From contig CM044967.1 in the NCBI GenBank assembly GCA_024516035.1, positions 6,909,202 through 6,973,201 on the forward strand: a DNA stretch of 64,000 bases, written 5' to 3'. The notes beneath the pieces were generated by a model, which saw only the letters and a list, made by a program, of their open reading frames with translations, had not been told where the DNA came from and ran no database searches. Below are positions 1-11,279 of the stretch, in pieces (positions within the stretch are counted from its first letter, which is position 1; each line of letters starts with the position of its first letter). Source of the stretch: Bactericera cockerelli (lineage: Eukaryota > Arthropoda > Insecta > Hemiptera > Triozidae). The translations under genes and the position numbers were made by a program.

Positions 1-2981
1 AACTCTGCTTCGTGATGAAGACGCTCATTGTTGATGAATTCTCTCATTGGATTGAAGGTCGCAATGTGTTGATCACCTGGCCCAGGAAATTCTGTGCATG
101 TCAAGTCTGAAAACCAAATGACACAACTTTTACTCATCAAGCTATTGTAAATGCGTAGCTAAAAACATACATTATGTATTGTTATCAACAGGAAATGTGG
201 CAGCTAATATGTAAGGTACTGGTTACAAAATTATCCACTTTGTCACAATTTATACATCAAATGAATTGATGTATGTATTGAAACCATGTTTGATATTTTC
301 AATCTCTCTAAGAGAAAATTAAGTTGTAAAAAAACACTTTTTTTCAAACTGTCGCAATTTGACTTTCTAGTTAGATTCTTGAAACAATCCCATTTATACA
401 AATGTTGAAAACTAAGGGACTCGGAAGGATATGATTGTGTACAATTTGTCTCTTGGATATGCATACAGGGATTTAAACATATCTTATACAAATGGTTCAG
501 TCATAATTTTCGGGAGTGACACATTTCAGTTTGTGTAAAACTCGTGGGCAGGGAAGGAGAGAAAATCATCTGTTATTTGAAATTCATTTTTAATTATACA
601 TAATGTTGTTAATATTTCTTCATTATTATTATTTATGTTGACTTACTTGCTTCTACCTCAAAAATTGTTGACTCGGGTTTCTCAGGAGAGTATAATTCAT
701 AGTCCAGAAAGTAATGATCATAATGAGAGCCAAGCAGTGAGTTGTAGCCTTTCATTTCATACCTCACAGGAATAGCATACTCACTGGATAGACCAGATGA
801 ACCCTGTGATATCAGAAAAATAGATGATAGGTAAGAACACATTTTAATATCTCAACAAATCTTTAACATCATATTTAAATCAAGAAGAGGTTTCGAATTT
901 CCATTTGGTTGAAGATAAAAAAATCAGCTAACCGGATTAATCTCACCTCTGTAGCTACAGATACCTACCATATGTAACCACGGTCTGTTTAACCATACTT
1001 AGTCACAGGAATATTTTTTTTTTTTTTTTTTTTAATCAAGGTATGGTAAAATAGTACCACTTATTGCATCCAACTTCATGTTCCTTATTCAATTTCATTT
1101 ATATTCTAAAACATCTTGGTATACAACTATAACACACAACATTACAACTCAATAGTGTAGCTATTCAGGAGAGTTCGAAAAAATTAAACGAACTTTCTGA
1201 CTTTTGAACCACCCTGTATTAAAAAAAATTTCATGACTGAAACCGCATAAACTAGGACATGTATCCTAAGATTTTTTATTTTTCAAAATCTCTTTCAGGT
1301 GCCGAGTAATTTGAAGTGTCGAACTTTGGTGGGACACCCTGTATACAAACATTATAAAAAAACACTGCCAATTATGGACACAATACTTCCTCGTGATTGC
1401 TTCACATTGTAAACACGTGCCAATTTTGAGATTTTATAGAAAATTACTTGTATCTCCAAAACGGCTAAACCGATTTTCTTCAAATTTGTTTTATATGGTA
1501 GAATCTTGTTTTTTCTACATTCTAAGTTCCAAAAAAATTCTGTATCGGCCAGTCGTGGTCCTTATTTTTTTACTTTTTTGTCCAAAATTTCGGATTTTCT
1601 TAAATATCAGAATCAAATTATAATTAATTAAAAAAATAAATATAAATAACATATGTAAAATAATAATATGCATACTCTTAAAAAATTTCATCGAAATCGG
1701 GTGTACCGTTCACGAGATATAAGCGTTTAAGTAAAAAGTTAGTGGTCAGGCGCATGGTCTCTTTCACCCAGAACTATGAATTCGGTATGAATTCGACAAA
1801 TTTAAAATAGGACCATCTGCAGAATGTCTCCTAGATGTGTGCAAAATTTCATCAAAATCCGTCGAGTAGTTTCCGAGATTTGCGCGTTACAAGGAATCGT
1901 TTTAACAGACCGACAGACAGACAGACCGACAGACGGACACAAAACCAAATTTACTCAGTAGGTTATGAAACGTCCAGAAATATGAAAAAAATTGAAATCG
2001 GAGCAAAAAAATATTTTTTTTACAAAAACGAACACAATACTTCCGATTTCTAATCTTAGAAATTTCTCGGAAGTAAAACCTATAAAAATATTCTGATCAA
2101 CAGATAAGCTATGTGACCACAGATAATCTAACTGCAGGACAATCTAGTTTTATGATGGGCAAATCATAATAGACATTGAACGTTTTAATGATCTACTCAA
2201 TATCTCTTTTTTCTATAGGGCGTTCTTCACACCTCGGCCGTGGTGTGATATTTATGACAAAATATTGCTTATCTCTATTCTTACCTTGTTGTATCTCACC
2301 CACAAGGAGTACTTGCTCACTTTTTCTCCTTCAGCTGTGACAAGTCTCCATTTTTCAAGAATGATTCCATTGACTAGATCCTTGCCTACATACTGTAATG
2401 AAAATAATTATAAAGTTGAAATAATAATGAAGTTAACAGGAGCTCGTTGTACTATATTATTTTACGGATTGTATACTTTTGTCAGGGATTTCTTGAAATT
2501 TCGGGGGCATTTTTTTTCCCTCGAGATGAAACCGCTTTAAAGTGGCAGCTTGTGGATGAAAGTAATGTTAAAATGAATTGATTCAAATTGGATGGTTGAA
2601 GAAAAAAAATCAACTAAAAATTAACTATGTATTTAAATACTGTCATACCACATCATTTACACTCACTTTTACCCTAAATTATATCAAAGATAAGATAAGA
2701 TTTATTTTTATTGCATATAATGCCCAAGGGCTTCATACAATGTCAATGGTATAAAAGTATACAATTTACAATACATATAGGTAAGATAAATACTAAGTTA
2801 TTATAAACTAGCGGACTGCACCCGCTTCGCCAAGCCATCACACACACACCACCCATACATCACACACCACTTACACACACCTCACACACACACATCAACA
2901 CACATACCCATCAACACACACACATCCACATCCACACCCACACCCATACACAGACACCCACACACAAACACACACACATCA

Positions 2982-3012
<31 letters not shown>

Positions 3013-3041
3013 CACCACACACACACCACACACACACCCAT

Positions 3042-3095
<54 letters not shown>

Positions 3096-6000
3096 CACAA
3101 CACACCACACCACACACAAACCACACACATATACACACACACACACCCATCCACAAACACACACACACACACATCACCACACACACATCACCACACACAC
3201 ACAAACACACACACGCACACACACACACGCACACACACAAAACCATCATCGCTGTAAATTTAAAATCCCGAGCCAAATCTATCATAGCGGATATTGATAA
3301 TGTAGCAAACTGGCCCATATTTCGAGAACAATTTGTCAGAATATGGCAACAAAGGGCTCAAATAAAATCATGTGATGTTCTCAGACGTTTTTACAATAAA
3401 AATATAGGTCCTCGCGATAACTTTCAATTTTCGTGCTGGAATCTGTAAAAAAACGTGAAAAGTCTGAAAAAATGGTCGAAATTTCGAACATTCTGGCTTC
3501 TATCTCGAGAACGGTACGTCAGAATGTGGCCTAATATGAATTAAATGAAAGCTAGTTTTGTCTAATGTGGTATTAAATAATAAAAAAATATAGGTCCTCG
3601 CGACAAATTTTAAGTTCCGCGCTGGAATCTGCTAAAAAACGTGAAAAGTCTGAAATAAAGGTCGAAATTTCGAACATTCTGGCTTATATCTCCAGAACGG
3701 TACGTCAGAATGTGGCATCAAATGAATTAAATGAAAGCTCATTTTGTCTTATGTGTTATTAAATAATAAAAAATATAGGTCCTCGCGATAGATTTCAAGT
3801 TCCAGGGCAAAGACTGTCTTAAAATCGGACCCTTCCTCAAGGAAATACTTGAGGAAGGTCATAACTCAAGGACGGTTTGGAATTTCGGACTTTTGATAGT
3901 TTTCCTGGTGTCGTACGGCAATTTTACTTGGGGTCGTCTCTCATCAATTTTTTGCTATCTCTTACCGTTTCGCCTAAACAATTCCTGCACACAAACATAC
4001 AAAGATACAAAGTCCGTCCATATTTCTCATTTATATATAGAGATTATCATCTTTCTTCAAATGAATATTAAGCCTTATTCAATAGAAAACTTTTAATGTT
4101 CCTTTGAAATTCTCTTTCTGATGACAATTTTATTTTTAGGGGCAGCTTGTTATATGTATCATGATTTAAAAAAATCAGAATAAATTAATGATGTAGGTGT
4201 AGAGGTTTACCTTGAAATCAGAAACATCAGGAAGGACTGACTGGGCCTCAACTTTGCCTCCTGGCTCTCCGTAAGCATGGAAACAGGTAATCTTGTTCAA
4301 TACGGTCTCAGTTGTCATAGGAGCAACTTTTAATGAAACACCATGAGTGCCATTCTTACTTAACTGATAAGTTTTGACCATACCTGAAACAATTACAATT
4401 TAATCATCAAAAAAGAAGTGTCTTGAAAGTTTAATCATTAAAAAAGAAGTGTCTTATTAATAGTCTTATGCACAGCTGTTGTAAAGTAGCTCATATAAGT
4501 TTCAAGAAAAGAAAAAACCCCTGAAATGGTATTATTTTTTTTAAACTTATATTCAAGCAAAAAAATCATTGAAATCATCATGAAATTAACTGAAAAATCA
4601 AGTTGAGTAATATTTTCACTCACCTCCATAGTAATCAATCCGGCTCTTGCCTTCACTGGCATCATACCATGCATAGATAGGTTCTTTGATTTCAGCAAAG
4701 GGGATGTAGAGGTTTCCCTGGACAATGTAGCTGGAACTGAATGTAGGTGGGGACTTGGAAATTGAAGAGGCACACCATGTCAGTGCTAAATAAACAACAA
4801 AACATATAGTATTAAGTAACCATTGATATTTTAATATTATATTATACTTCAATTCAAATTCCTGTCTGAAAATTGCAATAAACCAATAAAAAACCAATAA
4901 AAGTTACACTTTTTTTAAATTGAACACTAACAGCTGTTAGTATGTACAGCTTTCCTCTTAAATATGGTCCATAGAATGTGATCTTCATGTGTGATCATAT
5001 TTTCCTGAGTAATTTTGTATATTAAGCTCACAAACTTGATAAGTACAGTAAAAATACCTCAGTAAATGATCAATTGAATGATATGTGTTACCCTTCACAT
5101 AAAAGATACTTTCAAATCAGAAGCTTTTGAATAATAAAATAAAATGCCTGGGATAACAAACGGAAATTGAAAAATTCCTGTCATTTGTGATGAGGATGAG
5201 GGATGATGAGAAGGGGTGCCAGATCTTTTAATAAGTTAAAGATAATTATTAAAAATACTTACTGAGCAAATTGTAACAATACAAACATAGGGGGATATTA
5301 AAAATGTAACTGAAGCTATTATGTTAACTAATAATTATTTTAGCACCCTATACAATATTGTTATCACTTTTCCTTTCATTTTTGGAATTGATAAGCTTTG
5401 GGGGGAAAAAACTTGAAAATGATAAGCATAAATGTGATAAAATGTGCAAGCTATTTATTATACAGGTTATGATAGATACAGAATAGAGATTAACCTAGAT
5501 TCTAGAACATACTTCCCAACAGCAAATTTATTATATTTTACTATGATTCAACTTGCACTGTAATTCACTTTACAGTACATACCTACTTGTTTCCATTTTC
5601 TTGGGCTCAAAACTGAGACCTTGCCAAGTGATCTTAGATATGGGATCAAAAATATCTGGCTTCTGCTGAACTGAGCATGTATGGAAATTAATCTTCCAGA
5701 TTCTGTCAGAGTGTAGGTTTTAGATAATGTCAACTTCACAGCCTACAGCTTGTCTGTTCTGGTAGCTCAGTGGTCAAGACGTTGGTCTCATAAACCAGAC
5801 ATGGGTTTTGAAACCAAACCAGGACATGAAAAGTTATCATCCCATTTGGGATTTTGACCTCATAATATTACATTATGGGTTTACTGCTGGAGTAATAGGA
5901 CTCATTATTTCTTTCAATGGAATTTTAATTAGTTTTAATTAAAAAAAAAAATGTGTTTGACAAACTTTGTTCTACTTCTAAATCTATACTTATAAAAGAG

Positions 6001-6796
6001 TAATGCATAAAAAGAGTATTATTCAAACAGAATTTGATAGTTGAAGAGCAGGTTTGAGAATATTCAGAGTAAGTGCTTTATGGAATGAGGCTCAGGTGTA
6101 CAGGCCATACTACTTCTGGCTCAGGTGGGTGTCACACATGGCTTCTAGAGTAGCAGTTGCCAATATTTTGATACTAAACTGTCTTAGAGACTGACCACAG
6201 CTGATATTGTGTTTAAAAAAAAACTGGGGCATGTTATTACCTTAGCTAGGTCACATTTTGAATTTTTTTGTTGGATTACAAAAATTGTCTTTTGGAACAT
6301 CCGCATACTACAGGTTAGCAACTAGTGCTCTAGAATAGAAGATACCAAAAATAATGGGGGTTTTTTTTTATCACATAACACAAGGATATTGTAATGGAGC
6401 TGCAGGAACAAAACCAAAGACTCTCATGGTAGACCATTACTATCGCTATACTGCCACTTATCATTCCAAAAATCAACCCACCGATACAGGATTTACTCTG
6501 CCAATTAGAGAAGAAAAACATGTTAGAAGAAAACAAGGAATTAAAATTAGATATCTTTATTGAATACAATATTGCAATAGAAAAATTACTCCTAAACTAA
6601 TTCTACATCAGGGTTCTACTCTAAAGGAAACAAACCAAGTCAAAATGATGCATTAGCCAAAACGGAACACAAAAAATTGACCCCGCAATCTAGGGCTGCT
6701 TTTTAAAAAAGGTTGGATAGAGGGGCTGTTGAAAGCTCAAATAAAGCACTTGCACTCACCTATATTCAGGCAGATAATGAAACTTTTCAAAATCAT
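1..6796 (-). CDS. 26-29-p: 26/29-kDa cysteine proteinase precursor (C1A family), 5' six exons, partial at window edge
   Basis: Coding exons in reading order are 6796-6760, 4785-4624, 4383-4211, 2392-2285, 803-647 and 106 to beyond 1, all with GT-AG borders and matching phases. The start encodes a hydrophobic signal sequence (MILKSFIICLNIALTWC), so the product should be secreted or lysosomal. The following segments, for example PPTFSSSYIVQGNLYIPFA, SRIDYYGGMVKTYQLS and GYNSLLGSHYDHYFLDY, recall the N-terminal domain of the insect 26/29-kDa proteinase, first described from flesh-fly haemocytes. The last exon in view encodes FPGPGDQHIATFNPMREF, which precedes the propeptide of the papain-like domain. 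The Cys/His/Asn catalytic part is outside the window, so activity cannot be judged. Nothing in the visible part is broken. It runs divergently from DENND6. Family identification rests on remembered family sequence, not a search. Confidence 0.9.
1356..2079 (+). repeat. Dispersed repeat family R1, copy 1
   Basis: About 720 bp, nearly the same as 55668-56375. Begins around ACACTGCCAATTATGGACAC and ends TTTCTCGGAAGTAAAAC. The word ACACAATACTTCC appears near both ends. It holds a CAGA-rich stretch and the phrase GTAGTTTCCGAGATTTGCGC. Open frames are short and not preserved. Located in the intron between exons 4 and 5 of 26-29-p. Confidence 0.75.
2838..3240. repeat. (CA)n microsatellite, about 400 bp, impure
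   Basis: Nearly continuous CA dinucleotides with CCA and TCA interruptions. It lies in the intron between exons 4 and 5 of 26-29-p. Cys/Val-rich open frames on the complement are translation of GT repeats and are not genes. Confidence 0.95.
3330..4050 (+). repeat. Tandem repeat, unit about 187 bp
   Basis: GAACATTCTGGCTTCTATCT at about 3486 recurs as GAACATTCTGGCTTATATCT at about 3673, each followed by ACGGTACGTCAGAATGTGGC and later ATAGGTCCTCGCGA. The block starts where the CA microsatellite stops and ends near ACACAAACATACAAAG. It is probably an internal piece of an unnamed transposon. Confidence 0.65.
5757..5912 (+). mobile_element. tRNA-derived SINE, type A
   Basis: Head CTGGTAGCTCAGTGGTCAAG (A box), a degraded B box GGGTTTTGAAACC, then the type A body CATCCCATTTGGGATTTTGA and TTTACTGCTGGAGTAATAGG. 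Antisense insertion in an intron of 26-29-p. Confidence 0.75.
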
Positions 6797-8837
6797 GTTC
6801 TCTCCAACTTTTTCTCTAGGTTGTTAACTCGTCAGTTTTCTTAACTACTAACCAAGTAGTTAGTAGGTAGTTACTGAGTTTTGAGACAGAACATTATCAA
6901 GTTTAGGATTGTTCAGTAAATTTATGTGGAGTGGGGCCTGTCTATAAATCATACAGGTTTAGTGAATGACTGTGCAATGTATTTTATGGTAGCCAGGGTT
7001 CTACTGATAACTGATAACACTGATAAAAATGATTGGCCAAAAGTAGGCAATACAAGTTCGAAGTTCAAAAAGCTGATTCAATAAACAGTACCTAACAAAA
7101 GACTAGTTTATAAAGCAGCGGTTCCGAAGTATAAGTGATAGTGGTGAATGGCGAGACCACTGGAAATATGGAAAACTTTTTTCAATGAGTAGATTGTAGG
7201 TATCCAAAAGTATGAAAACATCTTTCACTAGGAGTGTTGTTCCTATTTTGAATCACCATTAATTTATGTCCAAGCGTAATGCAAAGCCTCAAATAATAAT
7301 AAAAAAAAAGAAAAGAAAATTGAAACTGCAACCCACTAATGGGTCGCAGATTTAGGAAACACTGTCATGTATTTTTTTGAATTTGAAATGATCACAGTTC
7401 AAGTTTTGTCCACCAGAGTGCCTGCAAGAGTGTTAACCATAGATTTAGAAAATAGATAAACAACTGTGTAAACACAACTGAAGCAGGGCTCACAGCGTTG
7501 CCGTGAACCTGTAAGGTTAAAAAAAAACACAATTCCCTATGCTTGCAATGTAATGCCGTATTTTTCTTTCTAACCAAACGGGAATAAAATGAACCAAACT
7601 GGAAGCAAGTCATTTTTCTTTTGGAATAGGAAAAATTTCCACTTCCAAAGTTATAAAAAACACGAAAAACGTTAGTTCCAAAGGATTCGTCAAGATAGCG
7701 CCAGTAGAGTTTGCTAACCAAAGTGGAAGTAGAAAATTCTTGCTTCCAGTTCTTTTATAGGTTAAGTCCATTGTTTATCTTTAAAAGTAACCAAACGCAT
7801 TTTTCTTTTACGAATGACCTTGGAATAAAATGGAAATATTTGGAAAAAACCTAACCAGGAAATTTTTTCTGGTTAGAAAGAAAAATACGACTTAATTTTA
7901 GCGATTTTTTCTTCTTTGGTGACTTTCTATTACAATTATTGAAGGAATTTATTTTTTTGATAATATAGAAGAATCCCGCTAAACATGAAATTCAAGGGAT
8001 AGAAGAGCGATTTCGAATCAATGAGAGAGTTTCGAGTTATTGAAAGGGATTAATTTAGAGGGATTATTTTTTTTTCATGATCTTAGTATTTGTAGTCCAT
8101 TATACGACTAAAAAGGGTAAATATAAGAAGGACTCCATAAACTCGTTATGCCAACACAATGGATATAATAATAAATTAACTTGATTGAAAATTAACATCT
8201 CAATCGGAAATTGGAGAAACTTGTGCTCTTGAAACCACTCTATACTTTTTTCTGTGTAAAAATGGCAAACAGTGATTTTATATGGCAACACTGTACGTAA
8301 AATCAGCTGTGTTTTGAAGTGAGAAATAAAATGTTGTCGTCTTTACTAACTGGGAAACTGGAAAAGCAGTAATTTTTAAATTTAATTTATAAATTTATAA
8401 TCTATTTTACTACCCAATTTACCTACTTCATATTTTTATTTACCACATCTATAAATAAATTTATTTATCTTTTATTATTAACAATTTTACTCTCAAGTTC
8501 AAGGTATTATTTATTTTCAATGGTTTTTTCTATCAAGGGGATTATTAGCAATAGTACCTAACTTTCAACATACCTACCTAATTTAAAGAAATGATTTGGT
8601 GCTCATCTCAAGATTTCATCTGTACAGTAGTTATTCAACATGCCCACCTAGCTTCTCCTGTTGCATGTTCTCTGAAAAATCAGCCTAGTGAGGACGAATG
8701 AGTAGAGTGGGTAATTTACTTTAGTGGTGACTGGTGAGGACCTCATTCTACAAAATAATTGTGAATCATGATATAGGTACTTGCCTGTGGTCCTGTGGTA
8801 GTGAAGGCTATTTACTGTGGACCTATGGTCCTATTAT

Positions 8838-9028
8838 TATGAGCATAATCACAAGTAACTACCAACTAAAATGATAGAGATAAATATCTCAAGTAATCTA
8901 ACACAGATAATATTATGATATGTGTTAGATTTCTATGTCTGTTTGTAATATGTATTATTATCTGTGTTTGATTACTTAAAATATTTGTCTTTCATTTTAT
9001 TTGGTAGTTACTTCTGATTATGCTCATA
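8838..9028. mobile_element. Fold-back MITE
   Basis: The left arm starts TATGAGCATAATCACAAGTA and the right arm ends with the imperfect complement TTCTGATTATGCTCATA. Arms of about 75 bp, including the words AGTAACTACCAA and AACACAGATAAT, pair across a short AT-rich loop. There is no coding capacity. The superfamily cannot be assigned because no clear target duplication was seen. Confidence 0.6.
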
Positions 9029-9097
9029 CATTCATTATTCCTTCTTATACATTTAAAATTCATGCAAGTATCTTTTTGAGGTACCTATCACATTTTC

Positions 9098-9200
9098 TCA
9101 AACTTGCTTTACTAAATTTATGCTTTCCTTGGGATTACATGACCAACCTCCAGGTTACGAAGTGACCACTTTTTGATTGAGCTACTGAGGTCAGTTCTCT
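9098..9200 (-). mobile_element. tRNA-derived SINE, type D, degraded
   Basis: Complement shows CTGACCTCAGTAGCTCAATC, ACCTGGAGGTTGGTCATGTA and TTTAGTAAAGCAAGTTT. It lies upstream of DENND6. Confidence 0.6.
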
Positions 9201-9829
9201 AACTGTGTACAACCTTTCTCACAATTCACAAATATTTGATTTTATTCCTCTGTTTCAGGATGACATGAGCTCAGCAAATGGAACCTCTCTTTGAAGGAAA
9301 GAAGACATGATTTGTTGATAGGTCTAACATTGTGATAAAGAGCCTGCAATAATTAAACTTCAAGGCAATGATATCTTTTACTTCCCTTACCTATCAAAGG
9401 TACGACTTAATTCTTCTCTTCTATACCATCTCTAATCAAAGGCTGGCAATGATACTAATAGATGATTAAATCAGAACTGGGATTTTCTTTTTTGTTTAAA
9501 TGTATTCAGTTAACTTTATTTTTTTAAATGGTATGGGCTGTTTTTAATTTTAAAAAAACCCACTAGATCAAAATTAGGAATGAGAAAATCAATAAGATCA
9601 GACCAAGGTAGAAATGGGAAAGAATATTTAAATAATTGTGTGCTTTGCACAATATATTTTAGCAGCTTTTCTCCTATGCACTTCCTATTGATGAATAAAT
9701 AGACAATGAATAGCAATAAAATAAAGTGTGAGCTCAGTTCAAGTGTATGTTATTTTTGTTTACAGTAATTAAGTTTACATTATACAAAGTCAAAAGTAAT
9801 TATTGAGAGAGAAAGTAATAATTAATAAT

Positions 9830-9972
9830 AGGATGTTATCAAACAGAATTGTTGGTGTTAGGAAGGTCATCCAGCCATAAAAATGTGCCAAAACCAACCA
9901 ACCTCAACCATGAGGTTGAACAACATCAACCCTGCTTAAGTGGGATAAGGCAGAGTAAAAGAAGAAGAATTT
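9830..9972 (+). mobile_element. LINE 3' end, RTE-like, truncated
   Basis: Holds the words GGTGTTAGGAAGGTCATCCA, AACCTCAACCATGAGGTTGA and GGGATAAGGCAGAGTAAAAG, and ends in a GAA-rich tail. The same stretch recurs at 26423-26567 and 23823-23905. The arrangement resembles 3' ends of RTE-clade retrotransposons; the clade is an inference. Confidence 0.55.
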
Positions 9973-10113
9973 AGCTTTTTTTCAAGGTCTATCAATGAGT
10001 ATTGTATCTTTTCTATGATACTTGTTTGTATGTCCCTAAATCTGAATATATTTTATGCTTTTATTTCAGCAATGCCAAGCAATATAACAAACATCATTTT
10101 TAACTGAGCTGAA

Positions 10114-11248
10114 ATGTTTAAGCCCTGGGAAAAATTCCAGAGTTGGTTCCATTGTGTCTGTGTTGTGACATTTGATATTGAACTTGGCCAAACAATTGAA
10201 GTAAGATTATTTTGAAAAGAAAATTGACACTAAAATATTTGTTTTTTTTTTAATTATTTTCAATAACTTTTATCCATAGTGAATGTCATACGATGTTTAT
10301 ACCTTATTATTCAGTATTTTGTCTTAAAATATTCACATTACTACCATCACAGACTAAGGGAATTTTTTTTACAAAGTTGACATTTGACTTCTAATGGTTG
10401 ACATTTGACCTGCTAGCAAAAATTAAGAAATAAAGTATTTGTAAATTATATTGAAATTATTTGTAAATTATAATTATATTTTATTTGTAAAATGTAGGTA
10501 TAATTTACAAATACTAAAATGTAGGTAAAATGTAGGTATAATTTACAAATACATTTTTTTTTCAATATAATTTACAAATACTTTATTTCTTAATTTTTGC
10601 TAGCAGGTCAAACTAAGTCTCATATATTTATTTGACAAAATATGTAAAGTTTTTTTTATATACAAACATGAGTGACAAGCAAATGATATTCCATAGAAAA
10701 AATATAGAAATAAAAACTCTGCTTACTGGAACTTGGCCAGGTGCACTGCCGTGCACTCAGATTATAATAATATTTTTTATGAAAAGAGATTGCTTGATCT
10801 CTATTATTTTACTATTATTTATACCTATACATTTATATCTTTAAACCCTATTCAGGCAATTTACCCCAAAGATACTGATGGATCAGGAGACCACCTTGAG
10901 CCTCTCACAGAAGAAGACAAAACCAATATCTGCTATCTGGCCTTCCCAGATTCAAATTCAAGCTGTATTGGGGATACCAACTTTTTCATTAGGATCAGAC
11001 GGTCCACCCCACTGAAACTGACACGGTTTCAATCCTGGTAAATTTATTATGTTTATTTAAAACTACCAGTTTGATTGTACTTTGCAATAGGACTTGATTG
11101 AACTAACACAGTCTCAAAACTGAACAGTAGTGAAGAGTCAGTCACAGAAATGAACTGAGAGAGACTAAAAAAATAAATTATAGGGAGAGAGAAAAAAAAA
11201 ATCTAATATGGAAATTCTGGCTACTATGATGCTCTAGGGATTTGAAGG

Positions 11249-11279
<31 letters not shown>

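Larger units (their letters stand above)
6797..10113. promoter_or_regulatory. Divergent intergenic region between 26-29-p and DENND6
   Basis: This 3.3-kb spacer must hold the promoters of both head-to-head genes, but no TATA or initiator could be fixed by eye. It contains poly-A/T runs, a fold-back MITE (8838-9028), a degraded SINE (about 9098-9196), a LINE-like 3' end (9830-9972) and a possible 5' UTR exon of DENND6 (9260-9400, between TTTCAG and GTACGA). No conserved open reading frame was recognised. Confidence 0.4.

Noticed and set aside
2882..3318. Cys/Val-rich open frames on the minus strand
   Set aside because: They are translations of the CA/TG microsatellite in three frames, with no other content.
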